Positions 16,775 through 24,637 of a DNA stretch of 64,000 bases are shown one piece after another. A program made the translations under genes and the position numbers. The notes beneath the pieces are model-generated. The model did not search any database. It saw nothing but the letters and a program-made list of their open reading frames with translations, and had not been told where the DNA came from. The stretch spans positions 28,861-92,860 of the forward strand of contig CALIKQ010000021.1 in NCBI GenBank assembly GCA_938017975.1. The letters are read 5' to 3'. The DNA is from an uncultured Pseudomonadales bacterium. Its GTDB lineage: Bacteria > Pseudomonadota > Gammaproteobacteria > Pseudomonadales > Azotimanducaceae. Position 1 is the first letter of the stretch, and the number at the start of each line of letters is the position of its first letter.

Positions 16775-17671
16775 ATGCACCCCCTGACCCGAGAAGAACT
16801 TGCATCTGTAACAACCAAGAGCGATTTTAAAGCTTGGCGCGTCGTAGTGTTAGACTGGTTCATCATCGTCGCCGCATTGATTATGGCAGGTGCCAGCCCC
16901 AATCTGTTAACCCTGTCGCTGGCACTTGCACTGATCGGTTGTCGTCAACTGAGCCTGGGCATCATCGTCCATGAAACTGGACATCAAACATTTTTCAAAT
17001 CCCGGGCACTGAACGATTTCGTGGGGCGTTGGCTTTCAGGATATTGGGTGTTTTCGAGCAAAAAGTCCTACATGGAGGGGCACCTCAAGCACCATCAATA
17101 TGCAGGCACTCCAAATGATCCCGACTTAAAGAACTATGCCGCTTACCCGGTTTCAAAAAGCAGTTTCCGAAGAAAAGTCTGGCGAGATCTCTCAGGCAAA
17201 ACGGGTTGGCGAAGATTGAAGTCAATCGGCCGGTCGATCAGGCGCTATCCGTCGCTTGATCGGGAAACACAGCGAGTCATCAGAGGGGGATTAATTACCA
17301 ATTCCGCGCTCCTAGGTGTGCTCAGCCTCATTGGGCAACCCTGGCTTTACCTTTTATGGGTGCTCGCTTTCATCACAACGCACATGCTCAGTACTCGCCT
17401 TCGCCAAGTGGGGGAACATGCTGGCGTTCCTGACTCAACGAGCAGTGACCCGAGACAAAACACACGCACCGTCTTGACTCGATGGTGGGAGCGATTATTT
17501 ATTTCGCCTCACCAAATCAGCTATCACCTCGAACACCATCTTCTGCCGTCGGTTCCGATCTATCAACTTCCCAAGTTGCATCAGCTGCTGGTCGATCACC
17601 AGTATTACCAAGCAGTCGGGATCGTCCAAGGATATCCAGCGCTTATCAGGGCCGTAACTCGCAGCCATTAA
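16775..17671 (+). CDS. membrane fatty acid desaturase
   Basis: Integral-membrane di-iron desaturase/hydroxylase, 298 residues, expected to introduce a double bond (or hydroxyl) into an acyl chain using O2. The three histidine boxes are complete: HETGH (66-70), HLKHH (103-107) and HLEHH (251-255). Hydrophobic segments lie at about residues 28-62 and 172-205. Transcribed away from the FAD-DUF1365-methyltransferase operon, it probably supplies or further modifies the same acyl chains. There is no Shine-Dalgarno before the ATG, and the promoter -10 is six bases upstream. The next in-frame ATG (residue 37) is inside the first membrane segment, so the annotated start is favoured. An electron donor is not encoded nearby. 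Confidence 0.9.
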   Translation: MHPLTREELASVTTKSDFKAWRVVVLDWFIIVAALIMAGASPNLLTLSLALALIGCRQLSLGIIVHETGHQTFFKSRALNDFVGRWLSGYWVFSSKKSYMEGHLKHHQYAGTPNDPDLKNYAAYPVSKSSFRRKVWRDLSGKTGWRRLKSIGRSIRRYPSLDRETQRVIRGGLITNSALLGVLSLIGQPWLYLLWVLAFITTHMLSTRLRQVGEHAGVPDSTSSDPRQNTRTVLTRWWERLFISPHQISYHLEHHLLPSVPIYQLPKLHQLLVDHQYYQAVGIVQGYPALIRAVTRSH

Positions 17672-17701
17672 CGAGCACAAGCGCTACCGATGAGACAGTC
17701 T

Positions 17702-17899
17702 TCAGGTCGGTTCCGAGCCTTGTTCAATACCATCAGTTTCGGCAACAACTCTGTCTTGAATCTCTTGTCGATGCACCGAGACTTCCCTTGGTGCTTCAAC
17801 ACCCAACCTCACCTGATTGCCTTTTTGGCCAAGGACCGTGACTTCAATATCTCCACCTATCACCAGTGTTTCACCAACCTTGCGGGTCAAAATTAACAC
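17702..17899 (-). CDS. csrA: carbon storage regulator CsrA/RsmA
   Basis: Small RNA-binding homodimer (65 residues) that binds GGA motifs in mRNA leaders and controls translation and stability. The sequence [24 protein letters not shown] and [18 protein letters not shown] matches the family, including the RNA-contacting N-terminus (L4, R6) and the VxVHR region with Arg44. The start is GTG at 17899, supported by AGGAG seven bases upstream. It follows lysC on the same strand after a 468-base gap; alaS-lysC-csrA is a conserved order. The stop lies 30 bases from the convergent desaturase stop. Confidence 0.97.
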   Translation of the reverse strand: MLILTRKVGETLVIGGDIEVTVLGQKGNQVRLGVEAPREVSVHRQEIQDRVVAETDGIEQGSEPT

Positions 17900-18367
17900 A
17901 ATGATCTCCTATGGACTCTTGGATAGAGCACTCACAACAACCATTAAAATCTTTGCGGCGGTGCCGCTGATCCTAGAGCGGTCAATGAAAAGATTTTCTT
18001 GATCCGGTAACTCGACGACCCAGATCTTGTTGTTTTCAAACAACCGCTAACCAGCCTCATCTCTCGCTGGCAACCAGCGACTACGCATCAGTTCTGAACT
18101 AGTCTACTGCACATTGGTGCTCTGTCCCAGACCTGTCAGACGCACCAACGGCACCACCAAAGTGCGTTGTTCTGGTCAACTGATCACCGAACCAATGCAG
18201 GATTCAACAAGGCTGGACTCAAGCGTTTTGAAAGGGCTGATTTAAGTTGTCCCCGTTAACGGGATGCTAAATATAACGCGGTACCGACACTCAATGATCG
18301 AGGACTCGGCATACTCGATCCTGAATCTCTGTGACCCAGAGGTCTAAAGGCAACATCGGGAGACGTC
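17900..18367. other. 468-base gap between lysC and csrA with two strong inverted repeats
   Basis: No protein or tRNA gene found on either strand; in enterics serine and arginine tRNA genes lie downstream of csrA, but no T-loop consensus is visible here. It holds a 7-bp-stem hairpin TCGCTGG-CAA-CCAGCGA (18064-18080) and a perfect 12-base palindrome CCCGTTAACGGG (18252-18263). Neither is followed by a T run on either strand, so they are not simple terminators. The csrA promoter should be in this gap but could not be placed. Confidence 0.5.
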
Positions 18368-19603
18368 TCAAGCCTCAGGCAAAGCCTCGAGACCAAACCC
18401 AGCATGGAGCGCTCGAGCTGCAAGCTCTAGGTATTTTTCGTCGATGACGACCGAAATCTTGATTTCTGAGGTCGAAATAATCTGAATATTGATGGACTCG
18501 TGAGCAAGAATTTCAAACATTTGGGTCGCTACCCCGGCGTGAGAGCGCATTCCAACGCCGACGATTGATAGCTTAGCAATACGCTCATCTCCCAAAACTT
18601 CTGCTGCCTCGATGGTGCGGGCGACCTCTGCGAGCAGTCGGTGGGCTGTTTGAAAATCAGATCTCTGAACCGTAAAGGTAAAATCAGTGCTGCCATCTGC
18701 GCCAGTGTTTTGAACAATCATATCCACTTCGATACCGGCCTCACTGATCGGCGCCAAAATTTTTGATGCAATTCCTGGCTGGTCTTTCACGCCTCTGAGC
18801 GTCAATTTTGCTTCGTCTTTGGTAAATGCAATACCCGAAATCAGTGGCGCTTCCATCATAATCTGGTCCTCGGAGGTAATTAGGGTTCCTGCTACATCAT
18901 TGAAACTAGAGAGAACACGCAGAGCAACTTGATTTTTGTTTGCCAACTCTACTGCTCGGGTGTGTAACACCTTGGAGCCCGAACTGGCGAGCTCAAGCAT
19001 TTCTTCAAACGTGATACGCGGCATACAACGCGCTTCAGGAACGACCCTTGGATCGGTTGTAAACACTCCGTCAACATCAGTGAAGATCTGACACTCATCG
19101 GCCTGAAGCGCAGAGGCAATCGCCACAGCAGTCGTATCAGAGCCACCTCTGCCCAGCGTGGTGACTCTCCCCGAAGGCGATACCCCCTGAAAACCAGCAA
19201 TGACCGGTACCCGCTGTTCTACTAAATCAGCTAACAACCGGTCCTCTTCGACCCTCATCACCCTTGCCCTGCCGTGCGCATCGTCAGTTAATATTTTTAC
19301 CTGATGCCCCTGGTAAGATTTTGCTGCGATACCTTTTTTGATCAACATCATCGCGAGCAGCGATGTCGTCACCTGCTCACCTGTTGAGAGCAATACATCG
19401 AGCTCTCGCACAGCTTCCGAACCGTCTGCATCAACTTCCTCGGCAAGTGAGACCAGCCGATCTGTCTCGTGCCCCATCGCAGAAACAACCAATACAACTT
19501 CGTCGCCTTGTGAATGTGCGTGAAGCACTCGATCGGCGATTTTTTCGATGAGCGCCACATCTGCGACTGATGTACCACCAAATTTCATGACTAAGCGCGC
19601 CAT
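18368..19603 (-). CDS. lysC: aspartate kinase
   Basis: Phosphorylates L-aspartate in the first step of lysine, threonine and methionine synthesis. It has 411 residues, as in Pseudomonas-type monofunctional enzymes. The catalytic domain has KFGGTSV (7-13), VSAMG, GFQGVSPSGRVTTLGRGGSDTTAVA and FTDVDGVFTTDPR. The C-terminal third carries two ACT domains (LRGVKDQPGIASKILAPI and LSIVGVGMRSHAGVATQMFEIL), the site of feedback control by lysine/threonine in the family. It lies 41 bases downstream of alaS on the same strand, in the conserved alaS-lysC-csrA order, and is likely co-transcribed with alaS. Confidence 0.97.
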   Translation of the reverse strand: MARLVMKFGGTSVADVALIEKIADRVLHAHSQGDEVVLVVSAMGHETDRLVSLAEEVDADGSEAVRELDVLLSTGEQVTTSLLAMMLIKKGIAAKSYQGHQVKILTDDAHGRARVMRVEEDRLLADLVEQRVPVIAGFQGVSPSGRVTTLGRGGSDTTAVAIASALQADECQIFTDVDGVFTTDPRVVPEARCMPRITFEEMLELASSGSKVLHTRAVELANKNQVALRVLSSFNDVAGTLITSEDQIMMEAPLISGIAFTKDEAKLTLRGVKDQPGIASKILAPISEAGIEVDMIVQNTGADGSTDFTFTVQRSDFQTAHRLLAEVARTIEAAEVLGDERIAKLSIVGVGMRSHAGVATQMFEILAHESINIQIISTSEIKISVVIDEKYLELAARALHAGFGLEALPEA

Positions 19604-19644
19604 GGGATTTCCTCTTTAATATCCAAGCTCTTTCGAGGGTCGGA

Positions 19645-22245
19645 TTACGTCAATTTCGCTGCTAAAAATTCTGGAATAGAATCAAGTGCACTTGGCAGAG
19701 CTGACAGATCGGTGCCACCGGCACGGGCCATGTCGGGTCGACCACCGCCTTTCCCCCCAACCTGCTGGGCAACATGGTTGACAAGCTCCCCAGCCTGGAC
19801 GCGATCCACAAGATCCTTTGTCACGCCCGCGATCAACGCTATTTTTTCATCTTGTACCGCGGCCAAAACCACCACGCCACTGCCGAGTTTATTCTTCAGC
19901 CGATCAAGCGCGTCCGGCAGGCTCTTTGCATCAGCACCGTCGATCTGGTTAATCAAAACTTGCACACCTTCGACTTCCACAACCGAGTCTGCGGCATCCA
20001 TCGCTTCACCACTGACCAACTTCATCTGCAATGAAGCAACTTCTTTTTCTAGTCGTCGATTGGCCTCGATGAGAGACTCCAAACGTTGCACAAAACCCGA
20101 GCGATCCACCTTCAAAAGCGCCGACAAACTATCCGCCAGCGCATCGGCTTCAGCGATTACACTCAGCGCTGACTCACCTACAACAGCTTCAATCCGACGA
20201 ACACCAGAGGCAATTCCTTGCTCAGAGATGATTTTCAGCTGTCCAAGATCTCCAGTTCGCCGAGCATGCGTCCCCCCACAAAGCTCTATCGAGAATCCGT
20301 TACCCATCGTCAACACACGAACCACCTCCGTGTATTTTTCTCCGAAAAGCGCCATCGCACCTTTCTCTTTAGCTTCCTCGACACCCATCGCTGCTGTTTC
20401 GATATCGGAGTTTTTCAATATCTCCCGATTACACAAGGCTTCGATCTCTAGGAGTTCAGCTCGGGTTAGCGCCTCAAAATGTGAAAAATCGAATCGGAGT
20501 CGATCAGCATTGACTAGGGAGCCACGCTGATTCACATGATCACCCAATACCGACCGCAAGGCGGCGTGAAGCAGATGGGTCGCAGAGTGATGGCGAGCTG
20601 TCCGGCCCCTATTCTCCGCATCGACCTCAGCGCTTATTGCATCGCCAATACTGACAGAGCACTGCCCCATTCGAACGTGATGCAAAATAGCGGCGCCAGC
20701 CTTGGTTGTATCGTAAACGTCAATAAGACCGCTTGGACCTTTCATCAAGCCTTTGTCGCCGACCTGGCCGCCGCTTTCGGCATAGAACGGCGTTTGGTCT
20801 AGTACGACCACCGCGTCTTCTGAACCGTTCCACTGCTCCACCGACACACCTGAGACATAAATCGCGTTTACTGTCGCATCAACCGATAATTGATCGTAAC
20901 CAACGAAGGGCGTCTCACTATCGAGCTCTAGATCGAACCCTGCCTGCTCAGAAAACTTACTGGATGCACGTGCGCGTTCCCGCTGGTGGTTCATTGCTTG
21001 CTCAAAACCCTCATCATCGAGAGTCAAGCCCCGCTCACGAGCAATATCACCAGTAAGGTCTGCCGGGAAGCCGAAGGTGTCATAGAGCTTGAAAATAACC
21101 TCACCGGGAATGACCGAACCTGAAAGCTCATCGATGGCCTCGTCTAACAGACGCATTCCTTGATCTAAGGTCAAAGCAAATTGTGTTTCCTCTTTTAAAA
21201 CGATCCTCTCGATCTGATCGGCCGTTTTCACAAGCATCGGATAAGCACCGCCCATCTCCTGGATCAAAAGCGGTACAAGGAGGTGAAAAAAGGGTTCTTT
21301 TGCACCGAGCGCGTGACCGTGACGCAAAGCGCGACGCATAATTCTCCGCATTACATAGCCCCGACCCTCATTTGAAGGCAGAACGCCATCGCTGATGAGA
21401 AACACCGAAGATCGCAAGTGGTCCGCGATCACTTTCAACGACGGATGGCTCAGATCCCTACATCCAAGCACTTCCGCTGCGCGCCTGATAATGGGCTGAA
21501 ACAGATCGGTATCGTAGTTGTTGTGAACATTCTGCATCACAGCTGCAAGCCGCTCCAAGCCCATACCTGTATCCACGCAAGGGCTCGGTAGTGGGGTCAG
21601 AGTACCGTCGGCACTTCGATCGTACTGAGTAAAAACCAAGTTCCAAATCTCTACAAAGCGATCCAGGTCATCATCTTCGGAACCAGGAGGCCCTCCGGGT
21701 ACATGCGCGCCATGATCATAAAAGATTTCTGAACACGGCCCACAGGGGCCCGTATCACCCATCGTCCAAAAGTTATCCTTGTCGCCTAAGCGAGACATTC
21801 GGTTTGGATCGAACCCAATCTCGTCGACCCAAATCGCGTGCGCTTCATCGTCGCTGTCATGAATCGTCACCCAGAGTCTGTCCTTGGGAATTTCGAGAAC
21901 TTCCGTTAGAAAACGCCAAGCGAACTGGATAGCTTCAGTCTTGAAGTAATCCCCAAAACTGAAATTTCCCAACATTTCGAAAAAAGTGTGATGACGTGCG
22001 GTGTATCCTACGTTATCCAGGTCATTATGCTTCCCTCCAGCACGGATGCACCGCTGGCTGCTCACGGCCCGGGTATACCCTCGATTTTCTTTTAGTGCGA
22101 AGGCTTCTTTAAACTGCACCATACCGGAATTGGTAAACAACAACGTCGGATCGTTGTCCGGGACCAACGACGATGACTCAACAATCGTATGGCCCTGAGC
22201 TTGAAAATAGTCTAAGAAGGCGGATCGAATCTCCTGGCTGTTCAT
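19645..22245 (-). CDS. alaS: alanine--tRNA ligase
   Basis: Class II aminoacyl-tRNA synthetase, 866 residues, normal length. The N-terminal catalytic domain has motif 1 and motif 2 regions (TNSGMVQFKEAF, RCIRAGGKHNDLDNVGYTARHHTFFEMLGNFSFGDYF). The editing domain carries HHSATH (552-557) and CGGTH (656-660), the zinc-binding residues that deacylate Ser- and Gly-tRNA. The C-terminal C-Ala/DHHA1 region ends GGKGGGRPDMARAGG. It lies downstream of recA-recX on the same strand, separated from recX by 69 bases. Confidence 0.98.
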   Translation of the reverse strand: MNSQEIRSAFLDYFQAQGHTIVESSSLVPDNDPTLLFTNSGMVQFKEAFALKENRGYTRAVSSQRCIRAGGKHNDLDNVGYTARHHTFFEMLGNFSFGDYFKTEAIQFAWRFLTEVLEIPKDRLWVTIHDSDDEAHAIWVDEIGFDPNRMSRLGDKDNFWTMGDTGPCGPCSEIFYDHGAHVPGGPPGSEDDDLDRFVEIWNLVFTQYDRSADGTLTPLPSPCVDTGMGLERLAAVMQNVHNNYDTDLFQPIIRRAAEVLGCRDLSHPSLKVIADHLRSSVFLISDGVLPSNEGRGYVMRRIMRRALRHGHALGAKEPFFHLLVPLLIQEMGGAYPMLVKTADQIERIVLKEETQFALTLDQGMRLLDEAIDELSGSVIPGEVIFKLYDTFGFPADLTGDIARERGLTLDDEGFEQAMNHQRERARASSKFSEQAGFDLELDSETPFVGYDQLSVDATVNAIYVSGVSVEQWNGSEDAVVVLDQTPFYAESGGQVGDKGLMKGPSGLIDVYDTTKAGAAILHHVRMGQCSVSIGDAISAEVDAENRGRTARHHSATHLLHAALRSVLGDHVNQRGSLVNADRLRFDFSHFEALTRAELLEIEALCNREILKNSDIETAAMGVEEAKEKGAMALFGEKYTEVVRVLTMGNGFSIELCGGTHARRTGDLGQLKIISEQGIASGVRRIEAVVGESALSVIAEADALADSLSALLKVDRSGFVQRLESLIEANRRLEKEVASLQMKLVSGEAMDAADSVVEVEGVQVLINQIDGADAKSLPDALDRLKNKLGSGVVVLAAVQDEKIALIAGVTKDLVDRVQAGELVNHVAQQVGGKGGGRPDMARAGGTDLSALPSALDSIPEFLAAKLT

Positions 22246-22314
22246 CTTGGTTTCCCCAAATCTCCAATCAGCCGGACGATATTATTGCTTTTGGCTGAAT
22301 TTTCTAGGGCCCCA

Positions 22315-23115
22315 TTATAAAGCAGCTGAGATATGTTCATAGTGAAATCCGCGCTGCTGTAAAAATCGGCTACGCCTTGCCCGCTCCTTGGCGTCAAGAG
22401 AACTGGCGGCAAGACTTTCACCAAATCGTTTCTCTAAGACAAGACGGGCCAATGCGACCCAATCGATCGATTCATCGTTCAAAGTTTCAGTGATAAGCGC
22501 GGACGAAACGCTTTTTTGGGATAATTCGCTACGAATCTTGTTTGGGCCTTGGCCACGCTGAGACCGATATCGCACATAGGATTCAGCAAGTCGCGCATCG
22601 CTCTGCAAGCCATCCAACTGCAATTGAACAATTACTTCTGTTTTTAACGCTTCATGACCAGGAAACCGTCTCCCCAACTTTTGACGCAGTTCGCCCTCGG
22701 ATTGCTCTCTTTGCGCAAGCAAATTCAGAGCTGCCTGTCGGAGCATGCCGCTGGTGACGTTTTGCTCCTCGTCTAAACCCTCGAGCGTTTTTTCTGCCAG
22801 CTCACTGTCTTTCAAAAGCTCGCAACCCTTCACGACCTCATGTTTTTCTAGAGGTCCATCTCCTCTCGGTAGAGGGCTCAACTCGGATGATTCAAGCGCT
22901 CGAACAGTATTCTTATGGCGACCCGGCACTCGGCTCGAACTGTCCTCATCCGACTTGTTTTCCGAGGGCATCATCACCGTTTCAGCGAATTGCGATGCCA
23001 TGGGATCATGCCGCTTTGGGCGCTTGACATCATTCGCGGAAGGCGCCGCTTTGGAGCCTTTCTCTATAGTGCGGATGGCGTTTCGAAGACGCTCTAATTC
23101 GCGCTTATCAGCCAA
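22315..23115 (-). CDS. recX: RecX regulatory protein with long N-terminal extension
   Basis: RecX caps RecA filaments and limits their growth. The core of three helical repeats lies at residues 124-266 (RQAALNLLAQREQSEGELRQKLGRRFPG to RSRFLQQRGFHYEHI), the length of an ordinary RecX. Ahead of it are about 122 residues, highly charged and low in hydrophobics, which look disordered. The full frame starts at TTG 23115, 15 bases after recA, with AGGAT upstream. An internal ATG at residue 123 (about 22749) would give a standard 144-residue protein but has no visible ribosome site. Which start is used is the main uncertainty. Confidence 0.85.
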   Translation of the reverse strand: MADKRELERLRNAIRTIEKGSKAAPSANDVKRPKRHDPMASQFAETVMMPSENKSDEDSSSRVPGRHKNTVRALESSELSPLPRGDGPLEKHEVVKGCELLKDSELAEKTLEGLDEEQNVTSGMLRQAALNLLAQREQSEGELRQKLGRRFPGHEALKTEVIVQLQLDGLQSDARLAESYVRYRSQRGQGPNKIRSELSQKSVSSALITETLNDESIDWVALARLVLEKRFGESLAASSLDAKERARRSRFLQQRGFHYEHISAAL

Positions 23116-23130
23116 AGGAAGATCCTAGGG

Positions 23131-24189
23131 CTAACTCATTTCAACGTCTGCAGAGACTGGTGATTCCTCTCCAGCATCTATCACTTCATTGAGCAGCTGC
23201 GCTCGAATTCTCGCCTCAATTTCTTGGCCTATTTCCGAATGTTCAGCTAGGAAATCGCAAGCATTCTTCTTGCCCTGACCAATTTTGTCGCCCTTGTAGC
23301 TATACCACGCACCCGCCTTATCAACAAAACCGAGCTGCACACCTAAATCGACGACCTCGCCCAATCGATAGATTCCTTTTCCATACATGATTTGAAATTC
23401 AGTTTGCTTAAATGGAGGCGCCACTTTATTTTTGATGACTTTGACTCGGGTTTCGTTGCCCACCACCTCATCACCCTCTTTGATACCGCCAATGCGGCGG
23501 ATATCTAGACGGACCGATGAATAAAATTTAAGTGCATTACCACCGGTCGTCGTTTCGGGACTCCCAAACATGACGCCGATTTTCATCCGGATCTGATTGA
23601 TAAAAATAACGAGCGTATTAGAGTTTTTAATATTACCCGCCATTTTTCGTAGCGCCTGACTCATTAATCTTGCTTGTAGTCCTACATGATGATCACCCAT
23701 ATCCCCCTCGATTTCGGCTTTAGGAGTCAGTGCAGCAACTGAGTCAACAATAACGACATCCACTGCGCCTGACCTCACGACCATGTCACAGATTTCTAAT
23801 GCTTGCTCACCGGTGTCAGGCTGAGAGACCAAGAGGTTTTCGATGTCGACTCCAAGATCCTGCGCATAGATTGGGTCTAAGGCGTGCTCAGCATCAATAA
23901 ATGCACAGGTACCACCGATTTTTTGAGCCTCAGCGATCACCTGTAACGTTAGCGTTGTCTTACCAGAAGATTCCGGCCCATAGATCTCAACGATTCTTCC
24001 TCGCGGCAAGCCTCCGATCCCTAGCGCAACATCGAGCCCCAGCGATCCAGTCGAAATCGAAGGAATTCGCACCTGCGGCGTATCCCCTAAGCGCATCATT
24101 GCACCTTTGCCGAATTGGCGTTCGATTTGGGATAGCGCCGCGTCTAGGGCTTTATCTTTGTTCGCGTCTCGCGTTGATGTGGCGTCCAT
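23131..24189 (-). CDS. recA: recombinase A
   Basis: DNA strand exchange protein and co-protease for LexA cleavage, 352 residues. Walker A is GPESSGKTT (71-79); [27 protein letters not shown] covers the DNA-binding loop L2 region. The C-terminus is acidic. ATG at 24189 has GGAG eight bases upstream. A LexA box lies about 325 bases upstream, unusually far, in the 448-base gap shared with divergent mutS. recX follows after 15 bases. The cinA gene that often precedes recA in relatives is missing. Confidence 0.99.
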   Translation of the reverse strand: MDATSTRDANKDKALDAALSQIERQFGKGAMMRLGDTPQVRIPSISTGSLGLDVALGIGGLPRGRIVEIYGPESSGKTTLTLQVIAEAQKIGGTCAFIDAEHALDPIYAQDLGVDIENLLVSQPDTGEQALEICDMVVRSGAVDVVIVDSVAALTPKAEIEGDMGDHHVGLQARLMSQALRKMAGNIKNSNTLVIFINQIRMKIGVMFGSPETTTGGNALKFYSSVRLDIRRIGGIKEGDEVVGNETRVKVIKNKVAPPFKQTEFQIMYGKGIYRLGEVVDLGVQLGFVDKAGAWYSYKGDKIGQGKKNACDFLAEHSEIGQEIEARIRAQLLNEVIDAGEESPVSADVEMS

Positions 24190-24310
24190 AGTCTTTACTC
24201 CATTGGTATTCAGTCTTTATCACGTTGTCATTACAGCCCGCCCCTTGCTTCGTAGCCCATAGAGGTGGGACGCTTTGTATCACTCAGAATATCTATCTAC
24301 GATTTTTCTC

Positions 24311-24349
24311 TTTCAAAACAGTTCTTTTCAAAACAGCTCTTTTCAAACA
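24311..24349. repeat. 15-base tandem repeat, about 2.6 copies
   Basis: TTTCAAAACAGTTCT (24311-24325) and TTTCAAAACAGCTCT (24326-24340) differ at one base; a partial third copy TTTCAAACA follows at 24341-24349. It lies about 120-160 bases upstream of recA, between recA and the LexA box. Confidence 0.9.
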
Positions 24350-24513
24350 CCAAGGCTCATGATTACAGCCTGGGACTCGCATCTTTTGAGATCTGATTTA
24401 GCGACCTCGCTTACTGGGCCTCGCGCACACCTTGCGTCGTGCACCGAGCATCGCGCACCTATCGAGGTCAGTGTTTTGCATCCAGTTAACCTGATTTCAA
24501 CACTCTATCAGTA

Positions 24514-24533
24514 TACTGTTTATACGTACAGTA
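24514..24533. promoter_or_regulatory. LexA (SOS) box
   Basis: TACTGT-N8-ACAGTA with an AT-rich centre (TTATACGT): both six-base arms match the gammaproteobacterial consensus exactly. It lies 104 bases before the mutS start and 325 bases before recA. A TATACT at 24512-24517 overlaps its left arm. Which of the two divergent genes it controls is not settled by the sequence; recA is expected from known SOS biology. Confidence 0.85.
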
Positions 24534-24637
24534 AAATTTTTATTTTCTATGATATCAGTTGATAATCACCCGATTTAAAAGCAAGTTGGTGCAGCGTTTC
24601 TAACCGTTTGCTACCCTAGTCCCACCAGCCATGAACA

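Larger units (their letters stand above)
24190..24637. other. 448-base divergent regulatory region between recA and mutS
   Basis: Holds a LexA box (24514-24533) on the mutS side and a 15-base tandem repeat (24311-24349) on the recA side. A 95-codon plus-strand frame across it has no family resemblance and arises partly from the repeat, so it is not called a gene. Relatives often have cinA here; no remnant was recognised. Confidence 0.6.

Noticed and set aside
17900..18367. tRNA-Ser or tRNA-Arg genes next to csrA, as in enterics
   Set aside because: No T-loop consensus or cloverleaf pairing on either strand.
19712..20530. 272-codon plus-strand frame opposite alaS
   Set aside because: Ser/Pro/Arg-rich mirror of the conserved alaS coding sequence; shadow frame.
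24275..24562. 95-codon frame in the recA-mutS gap
   Set aside because: Spans the tandem repeat and LexA box and has no protein-like features.
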